Assembly (NCBI RefSeq): GCF_003332885.2
Contig: NZ_QOWJ01000001.1
Coordinates: forward strand, 62,001 to 126,000
Direction: 5' to 3'
Length of the DNA stretch: 64,000 bases
DNA from: Paracnuella aquatica
GTDB lineage: Bacteria; Bacteroidota; Bacteroidia; Chitinophagales; Chitinophagaceae
A program made the translations under genes and the position numbers. Under the pieces are notes generated by a model that saw only the letters and a list, made by a program, of their open reading frames with translations, had not been told where the DNA came from and did no database searches. Below are positions 1 through 7,954 of this stretch, piece by piece (positions within the stretch are counted from its first letter, which is position 1; every line of letters begins with the position of its first letter).

Positions 1-1
1 G

Positions 2-64
2 GCTGCAGCGGTGATTAGGATCGCGGAAGATTGGCTTAGGCGGAAGGGCTGGAAGATCGAATAG
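2..64 (+). CDS. C-terminal end of an unidentified protein (cut by window start)
   Basis: The first bases are open in one frame and encode about 20 residues ending RIAEDWLRRKGWKIE before a TAG stop. The amphipathic, Arg/Lys/Trp-rich ending looks like a protein C terminus, but too little is present to assign a family. It would belong to the integrative element inferred from the tRNA-His scar at 9167-9220. Chance cannot be excluded for so short a stretch. Confidence 0.35.
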   Translation, partial: AAAVIRIAEDWLRRKGWKIE

Positions 65-260
65 GTCCCATCCTGAATCATTTGAGATATTAAGGAATAA
101 CGCGCAAATTATCCTACAGCCGTCATCAGTTCGAGGAAGTGGAACCTGCAGCACTCATGCCCCTGCCACCACCATGTTGGTAACTTCGTGCAGTTGAACT
201 TCAAATTCACACAGTTTCATCTGGTTTATCCATTTTTGCAGTCTAACAGAGCTTAACAAA

Positions 261-875
261 ATGAAACCAGATCATCAAGAGGCTTCACTTGATCCGCTGC
301 TCATCTATTTCGATCGTTTGATCCCATTGAACAAAGCGGAAAAGGAACTGGTCGGAGCAAAGTTCCACCCTCGTCTGTTTCGAAAGCGCCAGTATGTGTT
401 ACAAGAAGGTGATGTCTGCGCACAAATGTATTTTGTGGTACGGGGCTGCCTTCGAATGTACAAGATTGATGAAAAAGGTAACACTCATAACCTCCAGTTC
501 GCCGCTGAAAACTACTGGATCAATGACCTGAGTAGTTTCCACGGCATTAAACCGTCGGCCCTGAATATTGATGCGCTGGAGGACACGGTGTTGCTCCAGA
601 TTAGTCATGATGACCTCATTTCCCTGTACATCCAGGCGCCCAAATTTGACCGCATTTTCCGTGTGCTGCTGGAGAACAGCTACATTCGTCTACAAGAAAG
701 GCTCCTGCAAAACATTAGCTCCACCGCCGAAGAACGGTACCAAACCTTTTTGGAAATCTATCCGCACCTGGTGAACCGTCTCTCCCAGGTGCAAATTGCT
801 TCCTTCCTGGGTATTACACCAGAATTTTTGAGCCGTTTACGGAACCGCAGGGCGTCAAAGCCCTCAAAATCTTAA
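261..875 (+). CDS. Crp/Fnr-family transcriptional regulator
   Basis: Cytoplasmic DNA-binding regulator of 204 aa, the usual size for Bacteroidota Crp/Fnr proteins. Residues about 20-140 form the cNMP-binding-type beta roll (QEGD at 48-51, VVRGCLRMYK at 59-68), followed by the long dimerisation helix and a helix-turn-helix at about 174-195 (LSQVQIASFLGITPEFLSR). There is no FNR-like N-terminal Cys cluster, so an iron-sulfur sensor is unlikely; the ligand is unknown. The C-terminal tail after the HTH is short and basic. It stands alone, 105 bp before a dinucleotide-binding protein in the same direction, and may control that gene and the hydrolases downstream. That link is inferred from position only. 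Confidence 0.85.
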   Translation: MKPDHQEASLDPLLIYFDRLIPLNKAEKELVGAKFHPRLFRKRQYVLQEGDVCAQMYFVVRGCLRMYKIDEKGNTHNLQFAAENYWINDLSSFHGIKPSALNIDALEDTVLLQISHDDLISLYIQAPKFDRIFRVLLENSYIRLQERLLQNISSTAEERYQTFLEIYPHLVNRLSQVQIASFLGITPEFLSRLRNRRASKPSKS

Positions 876-979
876 ACTACATCAAGGCTATTTCTTAAAC
901 CAGTTCATTGGCCACCCTTTAGTGATAGCGGAGTTTTGCACTCACGAAACATTCGTAAATCATCAAAAAAGAAATAGTC

Positions 980-1630
980 GTGAGTACAAAATCAAAAGTA
1001 GCCGTCATTGGCCTTGGCAACATCGGAAGTACTGTTGCTGCGAACCTCATAAAAGGAAACCGCCCCGTTATCGTTGCTGACCGCACATTGGCCAAAGCAG
1101 AAGCGCTGGCACAGCAGTTGGGAAGCCTGGCACAGCCAGCCCAGATCCCCGCGGCCATCAAAGACGCTGACATCATCGTGTTGGCCATCTATTTTGGTCC
1201 CATCCAAGAGTTTTTGAAGCAATACGCATCCGAGTTTGAAGGCAAGATCATTGTCGATCCTTCCAACCCGATTGCACCTGCTGAAAACGGCGGCTTCAAA
1301 AAGATCATTGGTGAAACTGAATCTTCAGGCCAGATACTGTCCACACAGCTTCCACAGGGCGTAAAACTGGCCAAGGCTCTTGGTACCTTGGGCGCAGCTA
1401 CACTTGCTGGCGCTGCCCACCAAAGCCCAGAAAAGGCGGTTCTGTTCTATGCAACCGATGATACCAACATCAACAGCGAGGTGGAGGATCTGATCAGCGA
1501 CAGCGGCTTTGAGCCCGTACGCATCGGTGGGCTCGATCAATCCATCCGCATCGAAGTCTTCGGTGATCTGCACGAATACGGTGCGTTGGGTAAATCAGTA
1601 ACACTCACGGAGGCTAAACAAAAGGTTTAA
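980..1630 (+). CDS. NADPH-dependent F420-reductase-like dinucleotide-binding protein
   Basis: Soluble Rossmann-fold protein of 216 aa related to the NADP oxidoreductase, coenzyme-F420-dependent family (PF03807). A glycine-rich loop GLGNIG sits at 11-16 after the first beta strand, and an Arg in ADRTLAK after the second strand fits NADP(H) preference. The motif VDPSNPIAP in the middle is typical of the family. Bacteroidota generally lack F420, so the true substrate is probably another redox partner; this is inference. The start is GTG, which gives the correct distance to the first strand. It lies between a Crp/Fnr regulator and an NTF2-like secreted protein and is probably accessory cargo. Confidence 0.75.
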   Translation: MSTKSKVAVIGLGNIGSTVAANLIKGNRPVIVADRTLAKAEALAQQLGSLAQPAQIPAAIKDADIIVLAIYFGPIQEFLKQYASEFEGKIIVDPSNPIAPAENGGFKKIIGETESSGQILSTQLPQGVKLAKALGTLGAATLAGAAHQSPEKAVLFYATDDTNINSEVEDLISDSGFEPVRIGGLDQSIRIEVFGDLHEYGALGKSVTLTEAKQKV

Positions 1631-1711
1631 TCATCCCTTTAACTACCTACAGCGTTGCGTGTTGGCGCAGCGCTGCTTTCAACAAATCCTTTCAATCCAA
1701 ATAAGTTCAAA

Positions 1712-2164
1712 ATGAAAAAAATTCTCTTAGTATTCACCCTGATTGCATCTGGCCTTTTTATATCTCCCACTGCAAATGCACAAGCCTCTGCGAAGGCAGA
1801 TATTAAAAAATTGATCTTCGCATACCGTGATGCCTTGAATGCATCCGACGCCAGCAAGGTTGTTTCACTTTATACCACCGATGGCGTATTACTTGCCAAT
1901 GCCGCACCCACCGCAGTAGGTGCCGATCAGGTAAAAGGTACGTATCAGTATGTATTCGATAATTTTAAATACAACCTGGAATTTTCTGTTGGTGAAATTG
2001 TGGCATCGGGTAACTATGCTTTCGCCACATCTACCTCAAAAGGATCTTTTACCATCAAAGCCAGTGGCCAAACTGTACCAGACGAAAACCGTGAATTGTT
2101 TGTTTTTGAAAAAGTAAACGGCCAATGGAAAATTGCCCGTTACATGTATAACAAGACAAAATAG
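1712..2164 (+). CDS. Exported NTF2-like (SnoaL/SgcJ type) protein
   Basis: 150-aa protein with a signal peptide (MKKILLVFTLIASGLFISP, cleavage after NAQA) and a single cone-shaped NTF2-like domain, seen in the early AYRDALNASDASKVVSLYT segment and the closing EKVNGQWKIARYMYN strand. Members of this fold bind small hydrophobic molecules or act as isomerases, cyclases or dehydratases; nothing here fixes the substrate. The ATG was preferred over an upstream in-frame one at 1655 because only the downstream start begins with a signal peptide. It is followed by an exported alpha/beta hydrolase and a second NTF2-like protein, suggesting a small catabolic or detoxification set. Confidence 0.75.
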   Translation: MKKILLVFTLIASGLFISPTANAQASAKADIKKLIFAYRDALNASDASKVVSLYTTDGVLLANAAPTAVGADQVKGTYQYVFDNFKYNLEFSVGEIVASGNYAFATSTSKGSFTIKASGQTVPDENRELFVFEKVNGQWKIARYMYNKTK

Positions 2165-2171
2165 TTCAAGA

Positions 2172-2240
2172 GGGTTGCAAGCGCAACCCCACATAATAGA
2201 AAACCACGCAGGGTGCAGCTGGGCACGTTTCCAGTTGCAC
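2172..2240. terminator. Two consecutive hairpins, possible weak terminator
   Basis: A 7-bp stem with an AAGC loop (GGGTTGC/GCAACCC, 2172-2189) is followed by a 10-bp stem with one G-T pair (2213-2222 with 2231-2240) and a short TTT. The pair fills the gap after the NTF2-like gene. The lack of a proper T-run makes terminator function uncertain. Confidence 0.35.
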
Positions 2241-2303
2241 TTTGTCTGATGGTGACTTGAAAATCAATGTAATATCCAATATCACCCTTTCAAGCATGGT
2301 AAA

Positions 2304-3173
2304 ATGAAGTCATTTATTTTTTCCTTACTCACACTGGCAATCTTTTGTACCAGTAGCCAGGCGCAAGCCCTAAAGAGGCTGAGGCATTTCATGCAAGCAG
2401 CACCCATGCCAGCTGGCGTTACCCCCTACGGTGCCAACCCCAAAGCGGGACGGTATGTGAATGTGGTTGATGCCAAGATCTATTATGAAGTATATGGCAA
2501 AGGGGCACCGATTGTTGTCCTTCATGGTGGGATAGTAGGTTCTACCTTCGAGATGCACCCCTTTATTGACAGTTTGAAGAAAAGCTACCAGGTTATTGCG
2601 GTTTCCACCCGTGGTCATGGTAAATCTGAAATGGGTTCAGAAGAGCCTACCTATGAGCGAAAGGCCAAGGATGCGATGGCTGTTATCAACGCGGTGACAA
2701 AAGACAGTGTGACGGTATTGGGTTTCAGCGACGGCGCTTATACGGGCTATTTTCTTGCTGCCGCCCACCCTGAAAAGGTAAAGAAGCTGATTGCCATTGG
2801 TGCGGGTGAATGGAAGCAGGGGTTTCGGACGTTTAACAATACGCGACAACTGTTTTTCAGCATGGACAGCGCCTACTTCAAACAGCAACTTTCCCTGATG
2901 CCCCAGCCTGGGCGGTTTGACGAGTGGTTAGTGACCATGAATAGGTACTACAGCACGGTGAACATCGGTAAAGAAACATTAAGCACCATTCAGTGCCCTG
3001 TTTTGGTGATGGCTGGCGAACTGGATCAGAACGCCCCTTTGAAGACCATCATTGCCGCTTACGAAATGATTCCGCATGCGCGGCTGAGCATTATTCCAGG
3101 TGCACCGCACCCTGTCTTTTTGGTCAACTTCCCTGCGGTATGGACAAGTATGCTGCCGTTTTTAAAACAATAA
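2304..3173 (+). CDS. Exported alpha/beta hydrolase
   Basis: 289-aa alpha/beta-hydrolase with an N-terminal signal peptide (cleavage near SSQAQA, residue 20). All catalytic elements are visible: oxyanion HGG at 75-77, nucleophile elbow GFSDG with Ser142, acid Asp241 in GELDQNAP, and His269 in GAPHPVF. The family acts on esters, lactones or other small substrates in the periplasm; the substrate cannot be read from sequence. It lies 12 bp upstream of an NTF2-like gene in the same direction, so the two are probably co-transcribed. Confidence 0.85.
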   Translation: MKSFIFSLLTLAIFCTSSQAQALKRLRHFMQAAPMPAGVTPYGANPKAGRYVNVVDAKIYYEVYGKGAPIVVLHGGIVGSTFEMHPFIDSLKKSYQVIAVSTRGHGKSEMGSEEPTYERKAKDAMAVINAVTKDSVTVLGFSDGAYTGYFLAAAHPEKVKKLIAIGAGEWKQGFRTFNNTRQLFFSMDSAYFKQQLSLMPQPGRFDEWLVTMNRYYSTVNIGKETLSTIQCPVLVMAGELDQNAPLKTIIAAYEMIPHARLSIIPGAPHPVFLVNFPAVWTSMLPFLKQ

Positions 3174-3185
3174 ACAAAATCAAAA

Positions 3186-3539
3186 ATGAACGAAACAATA
3201 ACAAGAGACGTGTTAACCCATCATTTGACAGCTTTTGGCAACAACGACCTGAATGAGATCCTGAAAGACTACACAGAAGAATCGGAAGTACTCACACCAG
3301 ACGGCCCAATTAGAGGATTGGTAGCCATTCGCCAGTTCTTTGCGGATTATTTTGTCACCATTCCCACAGGATCGGACTTCAATATGAGGCGGTTGACGGT
3401 GACAGGCAATGCAGCGTATATCGTGTGGTCAAGCGATTCGACGGTGGCCAGCATTCCATTGGGTACTGACACCTTTTTTCTGGAAGAGGGTAAGATCAGA
3501 CTCCACACCGTAGCAGCGAATATTATTCCAAGGAATTAA
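3186..3539 (+). CDS. NTF2-like nuclear transport factor 2 family protein
   Basis: 117-aa cytoplasmic NTF2-like domain protein without signal peptide. The pattern LTAFGNNDLNEILKDYTEE, then GLVAIRQFFADYF and a final beta-sheet FLEEGKIRLHTV, matches SnoaL-like proteins. Role unknown; these domains often serve as small-molecule binding or isomerase modules. The close spacing to the preceding hydrolase (12 bp) argues for an operon. Confidence 0.75.
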   Translation: MNETITRDVLTHHLTAFGNNDLNEILKDYTEESEVLTPDGPIRGLVAIRQFFADYFVTIPTGSDFNMRRLTVTGNAAYIVWSSDSTVASIPLGTDTFFLEEGKIRLHTVAANIIPRN

Positions 3540-3601
3540 AACAACATTTGATTGTGGAGTCGGTTGCGCTGGCGTCTCAAATCAATGTAAAATGGTAGTG
3601 T

Positions 3602-4276
3602 ATGAAACGATTACAAACAATGCTCCTGGCATTTGTGCTTATGGGTTCAACAACCGTAATTGCCCAGAAGATTAAATTAACGGAAGATCGCCTCCAGGCG
3701 GTTGATGTGTCAATGTCCCTGGAAAAGATCAAAGGGAAAAAAGCGCTACGCGTCGTGAAGGACTCAACAGTCAATGAGGTCGACGAACCCACGTTTGTAA
3801 GGATCAACGGGATCAATTTTACCAACGGCACCATCGAAGTAAAGGTTCTAAGTCGTCTGTTAAAAGACGCACCAGCTTATGCACGGGGCTTTATTGGGCT
3901 TGCCTTTCACATAAACGACAGTAACACTAAGTATGAAAGTATCTATATACGCCCGACCAATGGAAGGGCAGATGATCAGGTGCGGCGAAACCACTCCATC
4001 CAATACTACTCTTATCCAAACTACAAATTTGATCGGCTCCGCAGAGAAGCGCCCGAAAAGTATGAGTCCTATGCAGACATGGCGTTAGATCAATGGATCA
4101 CCCTGCGTGTTGTGGTAAACGGCAGCGGAGCTAAATTGTTTCTCAACGACAACAAACAGCCCTGCCTGGTCGTAAATGATCTCAAACACGGTGCGAACGC
4201 TTCAGGGGCCATCGGGTTGTGGGTGGAGATCGGAACTGAAGGCTACTTCAGAGACCTAAAGGTCCACCAGGATTAA
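3602..4276 (+). CDS. Exported laminin-G/concanavalin-like protein (DUF1080-like)
   Basis: 224-aa protein with signal peptide (MKRLQTMLLAFVLMGSTTV, cleavage after AQ). The rest is beta-rich with FVRINGINFTNGTIEVKV, RGFIGLAFHIND, DQWITLRVVVNGSGAKLFLN and a closing GAIGLWVEIGTEGYFRDLKV, the strand pattern of a concanavalin-A-like jelly roll as in DUF1080/laminin-G domains. Such proteins bind or cleave carbohydrate in the periplasm or at the surface. No catalytic residues can be assigned. It ends the rightward gene run; the next genes are on the opposite strand. Confidence 0.65.
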   Translation: MKRLQTMLLAFVLMGSTTVIAQKIKLTEDRLQAVDVSMSLEKIKGKKALRVVKDSTVNEVDEPTFVRINGINFTNGTIEVKVLSRLLKDAPAYARGFIGLAFHINDSNTKYESIYIRPTNGRADDQVRRNHSIQYYSYPNYKFDRLRREAPEKYESYADMALDQWITLRVVVNGSGAKLFLNDNKQPCLVVNDLKHGANASGAIGLWVEIGTEGYFRDLKVHQD

Positions 4277-4532
4277 AAGCCTACGAATTACCCTCGCCAA
4301 AAGCGAAAACAAATTCAGTTGATGATGGATACGCTTTTGTCCAAGCTACCTCAAAATGTCTCATTCACCAGTTGTAAACAAGTAATGAAGATCACACAGA
4401 AGGCAAAATTTTTTTTGTCCTGAGAAACGAAAAACAGCTGTAGGTGGTTTACAATTACTTGTTCATTGCTGTCAAAAAGTATCAAGGTTGGGATTTACAA
4501 AACACGACTATCCTGAAAAAGACATTTGTGTT

Positions 4533-5237
4533 TTAGCACGGCATCTCGTCCCACGTCTGATCAAGCAGTAGCCGTCCTGTCCTTTTTTTATTTGTTCCCC
4601 CCCATTGCTTGAAGAAGAATTTCACGTCAGCACTTTTGCACTGCTCCAAAATATCAAGCGCCCATTCCTCTTTCATTGGACGCGGCTTACGTCCAGATTC
4701 ACCACCAACGATGACCCAGTCGATCCCAGTGAGGTTCATATTTGGTATTGGCCCGATCAGTGGCTCACACGACAGAAACTTCACCCGTGCACCAGTGGAG
4801 CGCAGATCAGCAATGCGGTGCATAACCTTCTGGTTCTCCACAGATACCCCCATCCAGATATTGTGGCCCCACTTCAGCTGGTTGCTGTATTTCAGAAGCA
4901 GATCGCTCCGTTTGGTAAGGACCTGAAAAACATGCTGCGGGTTATCGTTCATCACCGCGAAAACCTGTTGGATAAAAGACAGCGGCACATCCTTGTGGAA
5001 GAGGTCCGACATGGAGTTCACAAAGACCACCTTCGGCGTCTTCCAAGTGTACGGAATAGCCAGCGCATCGGGGTGCACCCGCAGCTCAAACCCATCTCTA
5101 TACTTTTCCACCCCCATTGCTTTGAGTCGCCTGGTCATCACTTCCGCGTAACAGTGTTTACAGCCCGCTGAGACCTTGTTACAGCCCGTTGTCGGGTTCC
5201 AGGTCATTTCCGTCCATTCTATTGATGATTGCGCCAT
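4533..5237 (-). CDS. Three-Cys-motif protein, phage Gp37/Gp68 family (DUF5131)
   Basis: 234-aa protein of the Gp37/Gp68 family (PF07505). Three N-terminal cysteines C19, C26 and C29 (TTGCNKVSAGCKHCYAE) resemble a radical-SAM-type iron-sulfur ligand set, although the spacing is CX6CX2C rather than CX3CX2C. Other family blocks are VFVNSMSDLFH, QVLTKRSD, WMGVSVENQ, FLSCEPLIGP and VIVGGESG. Biochemical activity is not established to my knowledge. Its ATG overlaps the stop codon of tcmP by one base (TAATG), so the two are translationally coupled, as expected from the family name three-Cys-motif partner. The pair is carried on the inferred integrative element. Confidence 0.85.
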   Translation of the reverse strand: MAQSSIEWTEMTWNPTTGCNKVSAGCKHCYAEVMTRRLKAMGVEKYRDGFELRVHPDALAIPYTWKTPKVVFVNSMSDLFHKDVPLSFIQQVFAVMNDNPQHVFQVLTKRSDLLLKYSNQLKWGHNIWMGVSVENQKVMHRIADLRSTGARVKFLSCEPLIGPIPNMNLTGIDWVIVGGESGRKPRPMKEEWALDILEQCKSADVKFFFKQWGGTNKKRTGRLLLDQTWDEMPC

Positions 5238-6139
5238 TATGCCTCGTATTTAGGTTTGATTACGTCGTTTGCGATCTTCACGCCAGCTGCATTGTTGGTG
5301 GCCATCATGAAGTGGTACATGATCGAGTTCATACTATTCTTCAACAGGAACGGTTCGGAAACATACTTGAATACTTCACCCAGTCGTTCCGCATACAGAT
5401 CGCCGAGCTTTTGGACGGTTTCTTTCTCCTTTGTTACGGTGGTTTCTGCACCAAACAACGTATGTGTCGTGGTGCGGCGATAAAACCGTTTGTCAATCTC
5501 TGCACGATTTAGCCCCAGGCAGGTTTCAAGCGCCTTGTACCACCCGTCTGAAATGTTTCCATCCACTTTCAACAGCCTGTTTGCCCCGACACCCGTCGGT
5601 ACCAATATCCAGAGGTCCACACCCAACCCTTTCAGCGCCTCGATAGATGACCACTTCACATCCATACCATACGGATCAATGAAGGACAGTGCCCTGTATG
5701 TTCTATTCTTGGTGAGATAGTCAGCCAACGCTTTCAATTTGTTGTTACAGTCATCCTTTATAACGTAGGCTTTCCTGCCTGGGTGATTTTCTTTTATCTG
5801 ATTTTCCAGAGTACACTTGTGCGCCTCATTAAGTTCCACGAAATAGTACAGATCAAAGGGTTTGGGAGAGGTGATTTCCAGAATTTGTAGTGCGGTTCCC
5901 TTTTTCACCGCTTCGCCGTCTTCGCCTTTGATCACGCCCGACCCCGCGAAGCCGTCAAAGTAAATTGTTTTCACCCAAGGGAGAGTAGCCATGATGGTGA
6001 GGTAGGCCCTTGCGTAATCGACTACGATGCGCATTTTCTGATCAGTCCAGCTTCCACCGAATTGTTGGTCCATAAGCAGTTGTTTGCTCAAATCTAAGCC
6101 TTCCCTGCTGATCGTAAAACTGGTTTCAACGTGTGGCAT
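5237..6139 (-). CDS. tcmP: Three-Cys-motif partner protein TcmP
   Basis: 300-aa protein of the TcmP family. A Rossmann methyltransferase-like core is visible: FDGFAGSG at 61-68 resembles SAM-binding motif I of adenine-type methyltransferases, and SFIDPYG at 152-158 resembles motif IV (DPPY-like). The KMRIVVDYARAYLTIM helix before motif I is characteristic of the family. It is known for occurring beside Gp37/Gp68-type three-Cys proteins in sporadic, mobile loci, exactly as here. A nucleic-acid or nucleotide modification role is plausible but inferred. Its ATG lies inside the end of a 108-codon open frame upstream on the same strand (46-bp overlap). Confidence 0.85.
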   Translation of the reverse strand: MPHVETSFTISREGLDLSKQLLMDQQFGGSWTDQKMRIVVDYARAYLTIMATLPWVKTIYFDGFAGSGVIKGEDGEAVKKGTALQILEITSPKPFDLYYFVELNEAHKCTLENQIKENHPGRKAYVIKDDCNNKLKALADYLTKNRTYRALSFIDPYGMDVKWSSIEALKGLGVDLWILVPTGVGANRLLKVDGNISDGWYKALETCLGLNRAEIDKRFYRRTTTHTLFGAETTVTKEKETVQKLGDLYAERLGEVFKYVSEPFLLKNSMNSIMYHFMMATNNAAGVKIANDVIKPKYEA

Positions 6140-6420
6140 CCCAGTGAAATATATTTGCGTAAGTCGAGTGCTGTTTTCGGCTCCATTACTACCTCGATGT
6201 CATCCACTGGTTTGGCAAACTTGCTATTCAACTGCTCCAAAAAATACCGTACCAAATAACTCACGTCCCAGCTCTGAAGTTGGCTTATTCCCATAATGCT
6301 GGACATGTCATAGTAGTGGAGCGCAATACGGCAGTGCGCCAATGCTAAATATTTTAGTAAAGGTAGAAAATCTTTCGCAAATACACTGGCAAGCACTTTG
6401 TCACTGCCTTTTGGAGGCAA
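6094..6420 (-). CDS. Unrecognised small protein upstream of tcmP
   Basis: 108-codon frame beginning with TTG directly after an in-frame stop and overlapping the first 46 bases of tcmP. I do not recognise the family. The protein would be soluble and helical, with a central ISQLQSWDVSYLVRYFLEQL segment and a basic end (LRKYISLGCHTLKPVLRSA). An ATG start further in (MSSIMGIS) would leave about 70 aa. It could be a third component of the TcmP cassette, or the truncated tail of a gene broken when the cassette was acquired; the adjacent CHU_C remnant shows this junction has been rearranged. Confidence 0.35.
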   Translation of the reverse strand: MPPKGSDKVLASVFAKDFLPLLKYLALAHCRIALHYYDMSSIMGISQLQSWDVSYLVRYFLEQLNSKFAKPVDDIEVVMEPKTALDLRKYISLGCHTLKPVLRSAGKA

Positions 6421-6500
6421 CTAAACCTAAGGAATTTTTGGAGCGAAGGTTCAGAAACGGGTACCTGAAGTATAACGGGGAGGCGGTCTTTTGAAAATAG

Positions 6501-6785
6501 TTTTATACGAGGATACGAATCATGCCAAATGCATTTACGCCAAACTTTGATGGAATTTACGACCTGTTCCGGGTAAAGCATCCGCAGTTTATCAAAACAT
6601 TCAACATGGAGGTGTACAACCGGCGGGGGCAGGTGGTGTATAAGATCAGCATTGGTCCTGGGGGCTGGAACTGCCGGTTCCCCAACATTGATCAACCCAA
6701 TGGAAACTACATCTGGATGATTACCATGACCGACCTGGATGGGAAAAAGAGTTCGTACCAGGGCGAGGTAATGTTGTTACGTTAG
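6501..6785 (+). pseudogene. Remnant of a gliding-motility-associated C-terminal domain (CHU_C)
   Basis: The frame from a TAG at 6498 onward encodes FYTRIRIMPNAFTPNFDG..., then MEVYNRRGQVVYK, NGNYIWMITMTDLDGKK and GEVMLLR. This is the conserved CHU_C/type-B sorting domain (consensus PNAFTPNGDG, YNRWGQ) that ends large surface proteins exported by the type IX system. The long N-terminal part is absent, and Gly-Asp and Trp positions are altered (NFDGIYD, NRRGQ), so this is a detached, decaying gene end. An ATG at 6522 would still allow an 87-aa product, but it would lack a signal peptide. Confidence 0.7.
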
Positions 6786-6810
6786 GCAATGTCTCGGTGA
6801 TTCAATGAAG

Positions 6811-6846
6811 GTGCCCTTGCCAGAAAATTTACCCCGGCAAGGGCAC
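6811..6846. terminator. Perfect 11-bp stem-loop between convergent reading frames
   Basis: GTGCCCTTGCC (6811-6821) pairs perfectly with GGCAAGGGCAC (6836-6846) across a 14-nt loop. It lies between the CHU_C remnant and the oppositely oriented RHH-like gene. There is no T-run, so it may act as a rho-independent-like end or only as an RNA-stabilising structure. Confidence 0.45.
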
Positions 6847-6850
6847 TACC

Positions 6851-7105
6851 TCATTTATACGAGATGCCACGGCATTCGAGGTCTTGCTCAATGAGCTGTA
6901 GCAGGTATTGCTTTATTGTAAGATCTTCTTCCAAAAGCAGCCGCTTCATTGTCTTGTGCAACGTTACAGGAATATCCAGCGTAGCACGCAATTTTTTCTC
7001 TTTGCCAGCCGGTTGCGTGTTTTGGGGCTGGTCAGGTACCAATGGTTGGTCCTGCGGGTGGGATAAAGCATCGTTGCGGCGACTGAATTTGTTGTTATTG
7101 GGCAT
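6851..7105 (-). CDS. Small ribbon-helix-helix-like DNA-binding protein
   Basis: 84-aa protein if the ATG giving MPNNNKFSRRNDALSHP is used; an in-frame start at 7345 would make 164 aa, but the extra segment is low in recognisable structure. The C-terminal half (KLRATLDIPVTLHKTMKRLL, then TIKQYLLQLIEQDL) has the strand-helix-helix layout of RHH repressors and plasmid-partition ParG/CopG-like proteins, preceded by a flexible Gln/Pro-rich arm. No ParA-type gene is next to it. On a mobile element it could act in autoregulation or partition. Confidence 0.55.
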   Translation of the reverse strand: MPNNNKFSRRNDALSHPQDQPLVPDQPQNTQPAGKEKKLRATLDIPVTLHKTMKRLLLEEDLTIKQYLLQLIEQDLECRGISYK

Positions 7106-7407
7106 TTGTTTTGTGGGTTTTAAATTTTGATAAGTGGTGGTATCAAGCCCTACTACCCCTACCATCTTTTTGAGGCTTTTACGATAGGGGCTGGTAGGTG
7201 GTTGATGTGTTTCATACAGGCAAATTTGACTGCTGTGGTGGGCAATTAGTCCCTTGTTCCGACGAGGAAAATAACCTGTAAAAGTATTAACCTTTACTAC
7301 TTGATTTTCATCAACTTGCGCTAAGATTTTACCATTATCCGCCATTTGTATTTTGTCGTTTTTTCAGCTTTATTGGCGAAATTGGGTCACCAATAATTCC
7401 AGATCCT

Positions 7408-7905
7408 ATGAACACTTTTTTTGATCATGGGAAGCCAGTTCCAGGCTTCCATGAAAAGTATTTTGTTGACCAACATGGCCAAATATTCCGGCCGATGAAG
7501 AATGGCTGCATCTTGCCTGTTCACACCCGTATTGATCGTGCAGGTTACAATACAGTCCGCTTGTTTAAAGAGGGCAGAACCCACACAAAATTTGTCCATC
7601 GTTTAGTTGCGGAGGCTTACCTACCGAACCCCGAAAAAAAGTGCTGTGTGAACCACCTCAATGGAGCTAAAACCGATAACCGGGTAGAGAACCTTGAATG
7701 GGTAAATCGTTCCGAGAATATCCAACACGCTTACAACACTGGTCTATTGTCGGCTCCGGGAAAAAGAAAGGTGGAAGACCAATGTTCGGGCCGCCAGTTT
7801 TCCAGTATTAAAGAAGCAGCGGATTACTACCACATTCCTTACTCTACCTGTAAAAATTATTTGAGTGGCCGGTACCCAAATCCCACTTGTTTGTCATACT
7901 CATAG
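7408..7905 (+). CDS. HNH homing-type endonuclease with NUMOD domains
   Basis: 165-aa protein with the modular layout of free-standing homing endonucleases: a NUMOD4-like start (PVPGFHEKYFVDQHGQIFRP), an HNH_3 core with HRLVAEAYLPNP, VNHLNGAKTDNRVENLEWV (His64, His83, Asn91/95) and a C-terminal NUMOD1-like segment FSSIKEAADYYHIP that binds DNA as a helix-turn-helix. It cuts double-stranded DNA in relatives. No interrupted host gene is visible around it. It converges with the integrase gene, 50 bp apart. Confidence 0.8.
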   Translation: MNTFFDHGKPVPGFHEKYFVDQHGQIFRPMKNGCILPVHTRIDRAGYNTVRLFKEGRTHTKFVHRLVAEAYLPNPEKKCCVNHLNGAKTDNRVENLEWVNRSENIQHAYNTGLLSAPGKRKVEDQCSGRQFSSIKEAADYYHIPYSTCKNYLSGRYPNPTCLSYS

Positions 7906-7954
7906 ATCTTTACAAAAATTGTCGGGAAGCAGCGCCGGCTCATCCTGCCGTTAG

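Noticed and set aside
4379-4461. Inverted repeat ACAAGTAAT / ATTACTTGT between convergent genes
   Set aside because: Only 9 bp with a loop of about 65 bp in AT-rich sequence; expected by chance.
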